Source: JBBQXK01 sp038209775 (lineage in GTDB: Bacteria > Pseudomonadota > Alphaproteobacteria > Rhodobacterales > Rhodobacteraceae). Taken from it: a DNA stretch of 64,000 bases. Positions 8,006 through 17,186 of the stretch are shown here, piece by piece. The DNA lies in contig JBBQXK010000008.1 of the NCBI GenBank assembly GCA_038209775.1, forward strand, positions 1-64,000. Direction: 5' to 3'. Under the pieces are notes generated by a model, which saw nothing but the letters and a program-made list of their open reading frames with translations, ran no database searches and was not told where the DNA came from. Numbering within the stretch: the first letter of the stretch is position 1; the number at the start of each line of letters is the position of its first letter. Both the position numbers and the translations under genes were made by a program.

Positions 8006-9190
8006 ATGCGCAGCGTATCGGTCTTCGGGGCCACAGGGTCCATCGGCGAGAACACGTTTGACCTTCTGATGCGGGGCGGCGGGCCGGACGCCTATCGTAC
8101 TGTGGCGCTGACCGGCGCGCGGAACATCACGCGGCTGGCCGAAATGGCCCGCGCCTTGCGCGCTGAGGTCGCGGTGACGGCAGAGGACGCGCTGCTGCCC
8201 GACCTTCGGGCAGCACTGGCCGGATCAGCCACCGAGGCCGCTGCTGGTCCGCAGGCGATTGCCGAGGCCGCCGACCGGCCCGCCGACTGGGTGATGAGCG
8301 GCATCGTGGGTGCCGCCGGCCTCGTGCCGGGGCTGAACGCACTGCGCAACGGCGGTACGCTGGCGCTTGCGAACAAGGAGAGCCTGGTCACGGCAGGGCC
8401 GCTTCTGCTGGCCACGGCTGCCACCTATGGGGCGCGTATCCTGCCGGTGGACAGTGAACATTCCGCCGTTTTCCAGGCCCTTGCCGGTGAGGATATCGCC
8501 GCGGTCGAGCGGGTGATCATCACCGCGTCGGGTGGGCCGTTCCGCACCTGGGACCGGGCGCGTCTGGCGGCGGCCACAGTGCGCGAGGCGGTGGCGCATC
8601 CGAACTGGTCGATGGGGCAGCGGATTTCGATCGACAGCGCATCGATGTTCAACAAGGCGCTGGAACTGATCGAGACCCGCGAATACTTTGGCTTTGCCCC
8701 CGCGCAGATCGAGGTGCTGGTCCATCCGCAAAGCATCGTTCACGCAATGGTGGGGTTTGTCGACGGCGGAGTGATGGCGCATATGGGCGCTCCCGACATG
8801 CGCCACGCCATCGGTTATGCCCTGCACTGGCCCGACCGCAAGCCCATCCCCGTGGCGCGGCTTAACCTCGCGCAGATTGGCAGCCTCAGCTTTGAAGCAC
8901 CTGATCCTGAACGGTTTCCCGCGTTGCGGCTGGCCCGTGCCGTGATGGACACGCGCGGCCTTGCGGGCTGCGCTTTCAACGCGGCCAAAGAGGTGGCGCT
9001 GGACCATTTCATCGCAGGCGGACTGCGGTTTCCGGAGATGGCCGATGTGGTCGAGGCCACACTCGACCACCTTTCGCGCGGAAATAGCCTTGGAAAAGCC
9101 GCCTCGACCCTTGAGGAGGTACAGGCGATGGACCATCTCGCACGAAAGACCGCCAGCGAAGCGGTCGTCACACGGCAGCAAAGCAGGTAA
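8006..9190 (+). CDS. dxr: 1-deoxy-D-xylulose 5-phosphate reductoisomerase
   Basis: 394 aa. Dxr makes MEP from DXP with NADPH, the first committed step of the MEP isoprenoid pathway. The Rossmann motif GATGSIGENT is at the N-terminus, LANKESLVTAG in the middle, and the metal/substrate region PVDSEHSAVFQAL and IDSASMFNKALELIE follow. Length is normal (about 390-400). Within this operon it supplies precursors to UppS; ispG of the same pathway lies at 52.5 kb. Confidence 0.96.
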   Translation: MRSVSVFGATGSIGENTFDLLMRGGGPDAYRTVALTGARNITRLAEMARALRAEVAVTAEDALLPDLRAALAGSATEAAAGPQAIAEAADRPADWVMSGIVGAAGLVPGLNALRNGGTLALANKESLVTAGPLLLATAATYGARILPVDSEHSAVFQALAGEDIAAVERVIITASGGPFRTWDRARLAAATVREAVAHPNWSMGQRISIDSASMFNKALELIETREYFGFAPAQIEVLVHPQSIVHAMVGFVDGGVMAHMGAPDMRHAIGYALHWPDRKPIPVARLNLAQIGSLSFEAPDPERFPALRLARAVMDTRGLAGCAFNAAKEVALDHFIAGGLRFPEMADVVEATLDHLSRGNSLGKAASTLEEVQAMDHLARKTASEAVVTRQQSR

Positions 9191-9193
9191 CCC

Positions 9194-10531
9194 TTGGATC
9201 TGATCGGCCTTATCCCCAGCTTCGGCAACCTTGCCTTCACCATCGTGGTCTTTGTGGTGGCCCTGTCGGTCATCGTGGCAGTCCACGAATACGGGCACTA
9301 CATCGTGGGCCGCTGGTCGGGCATCCATGCCGATGTATTCTCACTGGGGTTCGGGCCGGTACTGTTCCGCCGGACCGACAAGCGCGGCACCCGCTGGCAA
9401 CTGGCGGCGCTGCCCCTTGGTGGCTATGTCAAGTTCCGCGGTGACGCCGATGCGGCCTCGGGCAAGGACGGCGCAATGATGTCGCGCCTATCACCCGAAG
9501 AGCGGCGGCGCACGATGCACGGCGCACCCCTGTGGGCGCGGTCGGCCACGGTGGCGGCGGGACCGGTGTTCAACTTCATCTTCTCGATCGTGATCTTTGC
9601 GGGCTACTTCCTTATCAACGGTATCAGCGGCGATACCCCGGTGGTGGGCAGCCTGAAACCGACCCCCTATGCCAACGAATCCCTTCTTCCGGGTGATCGC
9701 ATCACCGCCGTCAACGGCATCGACACCCCCGACATGGAGAAGTTTGTAGAAGTCGCACGTGCCCTGCCGCCGACGCCTGCAGTGGCCTACACGGTGGACC
9801 GGGCGGGGCAGGTGGTGACCTTCGACGGCCCCTATCCCTTCCCCCCGTTGGCCGACCGGGTGCAACCGCAATCGGCGGCGCAGGATGTGGGGGTGGCGGC
9901 GGGCGACGTGGTGCTGTCCATCGACGGCACACCGGTGACAAGCTTTGACGAATTGCGCACCATCGTCGGCGCGTCTGACGGCAAGCCGCTTTTGCTGAAC
10001 GTCTGGCGCGCCGGGGAAACGGTGGACATCGCCCTTGTGCCCCGCCGGATGGACCTGCCGAAACCCGAAGGCGGGTTTGAAACGCGGTGGCTGATCGGGC
10101 TGTCGGGGGGCCTCGTGTTCGTGCCCGAAACCCGCACGCCGGGGGTGTTCGAATCGGTCAGCCTCGCGGGTCAGGAAACCTGGCGCATCGCCACCACCTC
10201 GCTGTCGGGGTTGTGGCACATGGTGTCGGGCGCAATTTCGTCGTGCAACCTGCAGGGCCCCATTGGCATTGCCGAAACCTCGGGTGATGCGGCGTCGCAG
10301 GGGGTGGAAAGCTTTATCCTGTTCATCGCGATGCTGTCCACTGCCGTGGGCCTTCTGAATCTGTTCCCGGTCCCGGTGCTGGACGGCGGCCATCTGGTGT
10401 TCCACGCCTTTGAGGCCGTGACGGGCCGCCCGCCCAGCGACCGCGCCCTGCGGATCCTGATGACGGCGGGGATCACGCTGGTGCTGGGGCTGATGGTTTT
10501 CGCGCTTGGCAACGATCTGTTCTGTCCCTGA
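9194..10531 (+). CDS. rseP: RIP site-2 metalloprotease RseP
   Basis: 445 aa. RseP is an inner-membrane zinc protease that cleaves anti-sigma factors and signal-peptide remnants. HEYGH (residues 31-35) gives the HExxH zinc motif within the first membrane span; a PDZ domain follows (about residues 210-290), and the C-terminal NLFPVPVLDGGH carries the third metal ligand. The start is TTG at 9194 with AGG six bases upstream; the ORF begins 3 bp after the dxr stop. Confidence 0.95.
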   Translation: MDLIGLIPSFGNLAFTIVVFVVALSVIVAVHEYGHYIVGRWSGIHADVFSLGFGPVLFRRTDKRGTRWQLAALPLGGYVKFRGDADAASGKDGAMMSRLSPEERRRTMHGAPLWARSATVAAGPVFNFIFSIVIFAGYFLINGISGDTPVVGSLKPTPYANESLLPGDRITAVNGIDTPDMEKFVEVARALPPTPAVAYTVDRAGQVVTFDGPYPFPPLADRVQPQSAAQDVGVAAGDVVLSIDGTPVTSFDELRTIVGASDGKPLLLNVWRAGETVDIALVPRRMDLPKPEGGFETRWLIGLSGGLVFVPETRTPGVFESVSLAGQETWRIATTSLSGLWHMVSGAISSCNLQGPIGIAETSGDAASQGVESFILFIAMLSTAVGLLNLFPVPVLDGGHLVFHAFEAVTGRPPSDRALRILMTAGITLVLGLMVFALGNDLFCP

Positions 10532-10615
10532 GCGCAATCTGTCATCAGTGCCGCCGCAGACTTGCCACAATCGCGGATTAGAAAGCCGCCATTCGTGGGT
10601 GAGGAGTGGCGTCAG

Positions 10616-10753
10616 ATGCAGACCATGGTTCAAGGATATCGCGGCTTGCGGCTGTTGGTGAACCTGAACTGGGGTCACCTGTTTTCGGTCTGCATCATCC
10701 TGATCTCGATGTTCACCTGTGCCTTCGCCATCGACGCGATGACACCGCGCTGA
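10616..10753 (+). CDS. Small single-span membrane protein between rseP and bamA
   Basis: 45 aa, no function recognised. The ATG at 10616 is preferred over an in-frame start at 10562 because GAGGAG lies about 10 bases upstream and the upstream residues look non-coding. A hydrophobic span (HLFSVCIILISMFTCAFAI) covers most of the C-terminal half, with a basic N-terminal region, suggesting a bitopic inner-membrane peptide. Its place between two envelope-biogenesis genes suggests an envelope link, but this is inference only. Confidence 0.6.
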   Translation: MQTMVQGYRGLRLLVNLNWGHLFSVCIILISMFTCAFAIDAMTPR

Positions 10754-10890
10754 ACCGCCGGTACCAACTTATCAACAGCCATCTTGCAGGCCCTTGCAGC
10801 GATTGCCGAAACCCCTCGTCGCCGCTTTTGACAAGCCCCGCCATACCCGTTAGTCAGACCTGAGACGTAGTTTGCAGGCGAGGCTAGACG

Positions 10891-13254
10891 ATGGATGTTG
10901 CGGCAGGAACCACCATGACGCGCAAGATGTTGGGCCTGTCACCCCTCCGCCGGGCGCTTTTGACGGTTTTCCTTGCCCTTGCAACGCTTTGCATTGGAAC
11001 CTTGACACAGGCCCGCGCCCAGACCTTTTCCTTTTCGAACGTTGTCATCGAGGGCAACGAGCGCGTTGATCCTTCGACCATCCTCGCATTCGCGGGAATC
11101 GGGCGCGGACAGCCGGTTACGGCGGGGGGGCTGAATGATGCCTACCAGCGTCTGGTCGACGCCAATCTCTTTGAAACTGTCGAACTTGTGCCACAGGGTG
11201 GAACGCTGTTGATCCGGGTGCAGGAGCTGCCCACGATCAACGTGATCGACTTTCAGGGCAACAAGCGGCTGAAGGACGAGGCCCTGGCGGCCATCGTCCG
11301 CTCACAGGCCCGGCGCGCCTATTCGCCCTCGCAGGCCGAGGCGGACGCGGCGGCCATCACCGACGCCTACGAAGAGGCGGGCCGCTATGCCGCCACGGTC
11401 GAACCCCGCATCATCCGCCGCGATGGTAACCGCGTCGATCTGGTGTTCGAAGTGCGCGAAGGTGCCGTCGTCGAGGTCGAGCGTCTGGCGTTTGTCGGCA
11501 ACCGCGCCTATTCCGACCGCCGCCTGCGTCAGGTGCTGCAGACCAAGCAGGCCGGCCTGTTTCGCCAACTGATCGGGCGCGACACCTTTTCGGCCGACCG
11601 CGTGGAATTCGACAAGCAGCTTTTGCGCGACTTCTACCAATCGCGCGGCTTCATCGACTTTCAGGTTCTGGATGCCGGTTCCGAAATCACCCGCGAACGC
11701 GATGCGTTCTTCATCACCTTTACGGTGCGGGAGGGTCAAAGCTACCGGATCGGTGATGTGTCGACCGTGTCCGAGGTTGAGGGCATTGATGCAGCCGAAT
11801 TCGGGGCGCTGGTCAAGTTGCGCCCGGGGGTCACCTATTCGCCGTCGATCATCGACACCAACATCACCCGGCTGGAGGGCCTTGCGCAACGCAAGGGGCT
11901 GAACTTCATCCGGGTTGAGCCGCGGACCACGCGGAACGACCGCAATCTGACGCTGGACATCGAGTTTGCCATCGTCCGGGGCGAGCGGATCTTTGTCGAA
12001 CGCATCGACATCGAGGGCAACACCACCACCCGTGACGACGTGGTGCGCCGCCAGTTCCGCAGCGTCGAGGGTGACCCCTTCAACCCGCGCGAAATCCGCC
12101 AGGCCGCCGAACGCATCCGCGCGCTTGGCTTTTTCACCACGGCTGATGTCGAGGCTGAACCGGGGTCGGCGCCCGATCAGGTGGTGGTCAACGTGGACGT
12201 GGCCGAGCAACCAACCGGCACATTGGGCTTTGGCCTGACCTATGGCGCGGATTCCGGGCCGGGCATATCGGTCAACTTCGAAGAGACGAACTTTCTCGGG
12301 CGTGGCCAGACAGTGGGCCTGAGTGTGCAGTCGGGCACCGACAACGCTGACGCCAGCTTCAACTTTGCCGAACCGGCCTTCCTTGGGCGCGATCTGCGGT
12401 TCGGGTTGGAACTGTACTACCGCGAGACTGACAACCAGAATTCGGCCTACAGCACCCGCAACCTGGGCTTTCGCCCGTCGCTTGGGTTTCCCGTGGGCCA
12501 GAACACACGTCTTGACCTGCGCTATCGGATATCCCAGGACGAGATCAGGAACGTGCCCGTCGGCAGCTCGGCCATTCTGCAGCGCGAGGGGGCACTGGGC
12601 GCTCTGGTCACCTCATCGCTTGGCTATACGCTCAGCTATGACACGCGTCGCACGGGGTTGAACCCCAAGGGTGGCGTGCTGTTCCGGTTCTCGCAGGATT
12701 TTGCGGGGCTGGGCGGTGACACGACCTATGTCTCTACGACGGCCCTGGCACAGGTCGAACAGCGTATCCTGAACGACGATGTGACGCTGCGCGCCGTGTT
12801 CGAGGGGGGCGTCCTTGCCACCAGCGGCGACAGCCCGTCGCGGCTGACCGAGCGGTTCTTTGGAAACGGCAAGATCCGGGGTTTCGAAGGCAATGGCATC
12901 GGCCCGCGTGATCTATCGTCGCCGAACCAGGATGGGCTTGGCGGCAATGCCTTTGTCGCCGCCCGGTTCGAGGCCGAGTTTCCGGTGGGTCTGCCGGAAG
13001 AGTACGGCATCCGGGGCGGCGTGTTCCTGGACGTGGGCTCGGTCTGGGGCCTGGATGACCGCAATGGAACCGGCGCGCAGCCGAATGGCGATGCACTTGT
13101 CGATGACAGCTTTCAGCTGCGGTCGGCCATCGGGGTGTCGATCTTCTGGACGACGCCGATCGGCCCGTTGCGGTTCAACCTGTCCAAGGCGCTGGAAAAG
13201 CAGGACTATGACAACGAGCAGACCTTTGATCTGACGATCTCGACCTCATTCTGA
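10891..13254 (+). CDS. bamA: Outer membrane protein assembly factor BamA
   Basis: 787 aa. BamA inserts beta-barrel proteins into the outer membrane. An N-terminal signal peptide ends near QARAQ; five POTRA domains fill roughly residues 45-360 (for example FQGNKRLKDEALAAI), and the C-terminal half is an Omp85 barrel with the KIRGFEGNG loop-6 motif. It ends in an aromatic residue (TISTSF), the expected barrel signal. Two starts are possible: ATG at 10891 (GAGG upstream) or ATG at 10915 (AGGA six bases upstream). The stop overlaps the next gene's start. Confidence 0.96.
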   Translation: MDVAAGTTMTRKMLGLSPLRRALLTVFLALATLCIGTLTQARAQTFSFSNVVIEGNERVDPSTILAFAGIGRGQPVTAGGLNDAYQRLVDANLFETVELVPQGGTLLIRVQELPTINVIDFQGNKRLKDEALAAIVRSQARRAYSPSQAEADAAAITDAYEEAGRYAATVEPRIIRRDGNRVDLVFEVREGAVVEVERLAFVGNRAYSDRRLRQVLQTKQAGLFRQLIGRDTFSADRVEFDKQLLRDFYQSRGFIDFQVLDAGSEITRERDAFFITFTVREGQSYRIGDVSTVSEVEGIDAAEFGALVKLRPGVTYSPSIIDTNITRLEGLAQRKGLNFIRVEPRTTRNDRNLTLDIEFAIVRGERIFVERIDIEGNTTTRDDVVRRQFRSVEGDPFNPREIRQAAERIRALGFFTTADVEAEPGSAPDQVVVNVDVAEQPTGTLGFGLTYGADSGPGISVNFEETNFLGRGQTVGLSVQSGTDNADASFNFAEPAFLGRDLRFGLELYYRETDNQNSAYSTRNLGFRPSLGFPVGQNTRLDLRYRISQDEIRNVPVGSSAILQREGALGALVTSSLGYTLSYDTRRTGLNPKGGVLFRFSQDFAGLGGDTTYVSTTALAQVEQRILNDDVTLRAVFEGGVLATSGDSPSRLTERFFGNGKIRGFEGNGIGPRDLSSPNQDGLGGNAFVAARFEAEFPVGLPEEYGIRGGVFLDVGSVWGLDDRNGTGAQPNGDALVDDSFQLRSAIGVSIFWTTPIGPLRFNLSKALEKQDYDNEQTFDLTISTSF

Positions 13255-13826
13255 TGCGCGTGGCGCTGGTCCTGGCGGCGGCGCTGTTGCTGCCAACGGG
13301 GGGCATGGCACAGGAGGTGATCCCGCAAGAGGCACCCCGCGCGCCGGTACCGCCGCCGGTGCTCGTGGTGAACCAGGACGCGATGTTTGAGCAATCGGCG
13401 TTTGGGCGCGCTGCCAAGACCCGACTTGAAGCGGCATCGGCGACGCTTGTATCCGAAAACCGCGCGATCGAAGCCGCGCTGGAAGCGGAAGAGCGCAGCC
13501 TGACCGAACGGCGTGCCAACCTGCCACCTGCCGAGTTCCGCGCCCTGGCCGAGGCGTTCAACACCAAGGTGGAAGGCATCCGAAAGGCGCAGGATTCCAA
13601 GTCGCGGTCGATCACGCGCGTGCGCGACGAAGACCGTCAGCAGTTCTTTGCCGCCGCAGCACCGGTCCTGGAACAGATCCTGCGCGAACAGGGTGCCGTG
13701 GTGGTGCTGGAACGACGGCAGGTCGTCCGCAGCCTGGAGCGGATCGACATTACCGCCCTTGCCGTCCGGCGAATGGATGAAGAGATCGGCACTGGCACAT
13801 TGTCTGCCGAGCCGCCGCAACCCTGA
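13254..13826 (+). CDS. skp: OmpH/Skp-family periplasmic chaperone
   Basis: 190 aa. The protein has an N-terminal signal peptide of about 20 residues (LVLAAALLLPTGGMAQ) and a charged helical region with the OmpH pattern: VVNQDAMFEQSAFGRAA and long helices rich in Ala, Glu and Arg. Skp holds unfolded outer-membrane proteins for BamA. The start ATG overlaps the bamA stop (TGATG), so the two are translationally coupled. Sequence similarity within this family is weak, so position supports the call as much as sequence. Confidence 0.85.
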   Translation: MRVALVLAAALLLPTGGMAQEVIPQEAPRAPVPPPVLVVNQDAMFEQSAFGRAAKTRLEAASATLVSENRAIEAALEAEERSLTERRANLPPAEFRALAEAFNTKVEGIRKAQDSKSRSITRVRDEDRQQFFAAAAPVLEQILREQGAVVVLERRQVVRSLERIDITALAVRRMDEEIGTGTLSAEPPQP

Positions 13827-13915
13827 CAAACCCGGCCGGTGCGGGCTGTCGCCGACTTGCCGCGTGCGGTGTGACTTGCTACTCAGAAATCAGGACCGTC
13901 AAGAAGGACACCGCG

Positions 13916-14404
13916 ATGCCTGCAGACCATCCGGCGACCCCCGCCCTAGGCACTGCTTCCACCACTGCCGACCTTGACCTGATCCAGCGGATCATTCCAC
14001 ACCGCTATCCGTTTCTGCTGATCGACCGGGTGCGCGATGTGGTGGTTAACCAGTCCTGCGTCGGCATCAAGAACGTCACCTACAACGAGCCGCAGTTCCA
14101 GGGCCATTTCCCGGGGATGCCGATCCTGCCCGGGGTCATGATCATCGAGGCGATGGCGCAGACGGCGGGTGTGCTGGTCGGGTTGTCGATGGATCTGGTG
14201 GACCGCAACGCCAAGGTGTTCTTCATGGGCGTCGAGGGGGCCAAGTTCCGCCGCAAGGTGATTCCCGGCGACGTGCTGGAACTGCATGTCAAGGCGTTGC
14301 GCGGTGGAGGCCGGGTGTGGAAATTCGAGGGCCGCGCCATGGTCGGGGCCGAGCTTGCCTGTGAGGCGATCTATACTGCGATGTTCGAAGTGCCCAAGGC
14401 ATGA
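13916..14404 (+). CDS. fabZ: 3-hydroxyacyl-ACP dehydratase FabZ
   Basis: 162 aa. FabZ dehydrates beta-hydroxyacyl-ACP in fatty-acid synthesis. IIPHRYPFLLIDRV carries the catalytic His, and GHFPGMPILPGVMIIEAMAQ carries the catalytic acidic residue and helix. The ATG at 13916 is chosen over an upstream in-frame ATG at 13871 because AAGGA lies seven bases before it and the length then fits the family. It overlaps lpxA by four bases (ATGA), as FabZ and LpxA compete for the same hydroxyacyl-ACP pool. Confidence 0.96.
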   Translation: MPADHPATPALGTASTTADLDLIQRIIPHRYPFLLIDRVRDVVVNQSCVGIKNVTYNEPQFQGHFPGMPILPGVMIIEAMAQTAGVLVGLSMDLVDRNAKVFFMGVEGAKFRRKVIPGDVLELHVKALRGGGRVWKFEGRAMVGAELACEAIYTAMFEVPKA

Positions 14405-15195
14405 CCCACCCCACGGCCCGTATCCACCCCACGGCCCTGGTCGATCCGGCGGCAAGCATCGGTGCAGGGGTTGCCATCGGCCCCTTCGTGGTGATCGGCC
14501 CCGAGGTGACGCTGGCACCCGGTGTCACGGTCAAATCCCACGCCGTTGTCACCGGCTGGACCGACATCGGCGAGGGCAGCACGATCTTTCCCTTTGCGAC
14601 CGTGGGCGAGGTACCGCAGGATCTGAAATATGCGGGCCAGCGCACCCGGCTGTCCGTCGGTGCCCGCTGCCGCATCCGCGAAGGGGCGACGCTGAACACC
14701 GGCACCGAGGGCGGCGGCGGCGTGACGCGGGTGGGCGATGACTGCCTGATCATGACCGGCGCGCATGTGGGCCACGATGCCCAGATCGGCAACCGGGTGA
14801 TCCTTGTCAATCATGTGGCGATTGCCGGGCATTGCCATTTGGGGGATGACGTGATCGTGGGCGGCCTGTCGGGCGTCCACCAATTCGTGCGCATCGGGCG
14901 CGGGGCGATCATCGGGGCGGTCACCATGGTGACGAACGACGTCATCCCCTTTGGTCTGGTGCAGGCCCCGAGGGGAGAGTTGGACGGGTTGAACCTTGTC
15001 GGCCTGAAACGCCGGGGGGTCGAGCGGGCCGAGATCACCGCGCTGCGGGCGGCCTATCAGATGTTGGCGCAGGGGGATGGCACGTTCCTTGACCGCGCGC
15101 GCAGGCTGGCCGATGAAACCGACAGCCTTCATGTGCGCGAGTTGACCGACTTTATCCTGTCGGCTTCCGACCGCAGCTTTCTCACCCCCAAATGA
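14401..15195 (+). CDS. lpxA: UDP-N-acetylglucosamine acyltransferase LpxA
   Basis: 264 aa. LpxA carries out the first step of lipid A synthesis, O-acylation of UDP-GlcNAc. The hexapeptide-repeat left-handed helix is obvious from residue 4 to about 185 (IHPTALVDPAASIGAGVAIGP). HVGHDAQIGNRVILVNHVAI contains the catalytic-His region, and the C-terminal helical part (LVGLKRRGVERAEITALRAA) is family-typical. It is coupled to fabZ upstream and lpxI downstream by ATGA overlaps. Confidence 0.96.
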   Translation: MTHPTARIHPTALVDPAASIGAGVAIGPFVVIGPEVTLAPGVTVKSHAVVTGWTDIGEGSTIFPFATVGEVPQDLKYAGQRTRLSVGARCRIREGATLNTGTEGGGGVTRVGDDCLIMTGAHVGHDAQIGNRVILVNHVAIAGHCHLGDDVIVGGLSGVHQFVRIGRGAIIGAVTMVTNDVIPFGLVQAPRGELDGLNLVGLKRRGVERAEITALRAAYQMLAQGDGTFLDRARRLADETDSLHVRELTDFILSASDRSFLTPK

Positions 15196-16010
15196 CCGGC
15201 CGCACCGCGCTGATTGCCGGCCGTGGCACCTTGCCCGCCACGCTGTTCAGCGCCGCCGCCACCCCCCCGTTCGTGGCCGCAATCGAGGGGTTCCCCCCCG
15301 ATGGCCTGACCCCCGACCTGACCTTTCGTCTTGAACGTCTGATGCCATTCCTTGCCGCGCTGCATGATGCGGGGGTCGATCGGGTGGTCTTCGCAGGGGC
15401 CGTCACCCGCCCCGCCAGCATCGAGGCCGGCCTGGTCGATCCGGCCACCGCAACCGTCCTGCCAGCACTTCTGACAGCAATGCGGGCAGGCGACGACGAC
15501 GCGCTGCGCGCCGTGATCGCGTTGTTTGAAGGAAATGACCTTGCCGTTGCAGGCCCGGGTGACCTTGCCCCGGACCTCATGCCGGCCGCGGGCCTGCTGA
15601 CCGGCACCCTGTCGGCCCGGGATGAGGCTGACGCCGCCCGTGCCGCGCTGATCGTCGATGCCCTTGGCCGCGTCGATGTGGGGCAGGGGGCTGTGGTGCA
15701 GCAGGGCCTTTGCCTTGCGGTCGAGGCACTGCCGGGCACCGATGCGATGCTGGCCGATGTGGCGCGCATTGCCCCCGCGCTGCGCCCCGGTTCGGCCATG
15801 GGAAGGGGTCTGTTGTACAAGGCCCCGAAACCCGGGCAGGACCGCCGCATCGACCTGCCCACCATCGGCCCAGCCACCGTGGCCGCAGTGGCGGGTGCGG
15901 GCCTTGGTGGCATTGCGTTTCAGGCAGGGGGCACCATTCTTCTGGACCGCGCCGCCACCATCGCCGCCTGTGACGCGGCGGGCCTGTTCCTGTGGTCGCG
16001 CGCACCATGA
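15192..16010 (+). CDS. lpxI: UDP-2,3-diacylglucosamine diphosphatase LpxI
   Basis: 272 aa. LpxI is the alphaproteobacterial replacement for LpxH and hydrolyses UDP-2,3-diacylglucosamine to lipid X. Recognised by an N-terminal IAGRGTLPATLF, the middle RDEADAARAALIVDALGRVDVGQ with GAVVQQGL, and the C-terminal LYKAPKPGQDRRIDLPTIGP with GLGGIAFQAGG. Length fits (about 270). The stop overlaps the lpxB start by four bases. Confidence 0.94.
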   Translation: MTGRTALIAGRGTLPATLFSAAATPPFVAAIEGFPPDGLTPDLTFRLERLMPFLAALHDAGVDRVVFAGAVTRPASIEAGLVDPATATVLPALLTAMRAGDDDALRAVIALFEGNDLAVAGPGDLAPDLMPAAGLLTGTLSARDEADAARAALIVDALGRVDVGQGAVVQQGLCLAVEALPGTDAMLADVARIAPALRPGSAMGRGLLYKAPKPGQDRRIDLPTIGPATVAAVAGAGLGGIAFQAGGTILLDRAATIAACDAAGLFLWSRAP

Positions 16011-17137
16011 AGCTGTTCCTCGTGGCAGGCGAGCCTTCGGGTGACCGGCTGGGGGGCGCGCTGATGGCCGGGCTGGCTAGCCTCGCCCCCGGGATCGCCT
16101 ATGACGGCATCGGCGGGCCCGAGATGGAGCGGCAGGGACTGCACAGCCGATTTCCCATGCAAGAGTTGTCGGTGATGGGCATTGCCGAGGTGCTGCCGAA
16201 ATACCGGCACCTGAAACGCCGCATTGCCGAGGTGGCGGCGGCGGTGATTGCCATGAACCCCGACGCCCTTGTCACCATCGACAGCCCCGATTTTTGTCTG
16301 CGCGTGGCAGCACTGGTCAAGGCGGCGCGGCCCGATCTGCGGACGATCCACTATGTGGCACCTTCCGTCTGGGCGTGGCGGCCCGGGCGCGCGGCGAAAA
16401 TGGCGCGGGTGATCGACCACGTTCTGGCGCTGTTGCCGTTCGAGCCGCCCCTTATAACCGCCGCCGGCATGACCTGCGATTTCGTGGGCCACCCTGTGGT
16501 CGCCGAACTGCTGGCCACACCGCGCGAATCAGACGTGTTGCGCGGGTCCAGCCCGCTGATCCTGGCCCTGCCCGGATCGCGCAAGGGCGAGGTTATCCGT
16601 CTGGCTCCCGTCATCGGCACGACCCTTGCCTTGTTGAAGCCCCGCTTTCCCGGCCTGCGCGTGGCCTTGCCGACGGTGCCGGCGCTTGGCCCCCTTGTCC
16701 GCGATCTGGTGCGCGACTGGCCGGTTCGCCCCGAGGTGATCGAACAGGCGGACCGCAAGCGTGCGGCTTTTGGCGCGGCGGATGTCGCGATTGCAGCGTC
16801 GGGCACAGTATCGCTGGAACTGGCTGCGAATGCCTGCCCGATGGTGATTGCCTATGACATGCACCCGATCACCCTGTGGTTGATGCGGCGCATGGCGCAG
16901 GTGGATACGGTGACGCTGGTGAACCTTGTCAGCGAAACGCGCGTCGTGCCCGAGTTCATCGGCCGCGACTGCCGAGCCGCCCGCATCGCCCCCGCCCTTG
17001 CACGGCTTTTGACCGACCGGCAGGCGCAAGAGGCACAGCGCGAAGCGATGGCGGTGACGATGCTACGATTGGGGCAGGGGGGCGAGGCACCGGGGGTGCG
17101 GGCCGCGCGGTCGGTGCTGTCAGTCCTCGGCGCGTAG
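16007..17137 (+). CDS. lpxB: Lipid-A-disaccharide synthase LpxB
   Basis: 376 aa. LpxB joins lipid X to UDP-2,3-diacylglucosamine. LVAGEPSGDRLGG opens the protein, YVAPSVWAWRPGRA and DFVGHPVV follow, and ALPGSRKGE starts the nucleotide-binding half. The ATG at 16007 overlaps the lpxI stop (ATGA) and is preferred to an in-frame GTG 15 bases upstream. It is the last gene of the long envelope operon. Confidence 0.95.
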   Translation: MKLFLVAGEPSGDRLGGALMAGLASLAPGIAYDGIGGPEMERQGLHSRFPMQELSVMGIAEVLPKYRHLKRRIAEVAAAVIAMNPDALVTIDSPDFCLRVAALVKAARPDLRTIHYVAPSVWAWRPGRAAKMARVIDHVLALLPFEPPLITAAGMTCDFVGHPVVAELLATPRESDVLRGSSPLILALPGSRKGEVIRLAPVIGTTLALLKPRFPGLRVALPTVPALGPLVRDLVRDWPVRPEVIEQADRKRAAFGAADVAIAASGTVSLELAANACPMVIAYDMHPITLWLMRRMAQVDTVTLVNLVSETRVVPEFIGRDCRAARIAPALARLLTDRQAQEAQREAMAVTMLRLGQGGEAPGVRAARSVLSVLGA

Positions 17138-17141
17138 CGCA

Positions 17142-17182
17142 GGGTTTACCCCGCCAACCACCGCGACCGGCGGGGTGAACCC
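17142..17182. terminator. Long hairpin between convergent lpxB and mnmA
   Basis: Arms 17142-17155 (GGGTTTACCCCGCC) and 17169-17182 (GGCGGGGTGAACCC) pair over 14 positions with one G-U pair and a 13-nt loop. The hairpin fills the 49-bp gap between the two convergent stop codons, so it is well placed to end transcription from both sides. No long T run follows on either strand, so it may be weak or act mainly as an RNA 3'-end stabiliser. Confidence 0.5.
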
Positions 17183-17186
17183 CGCC

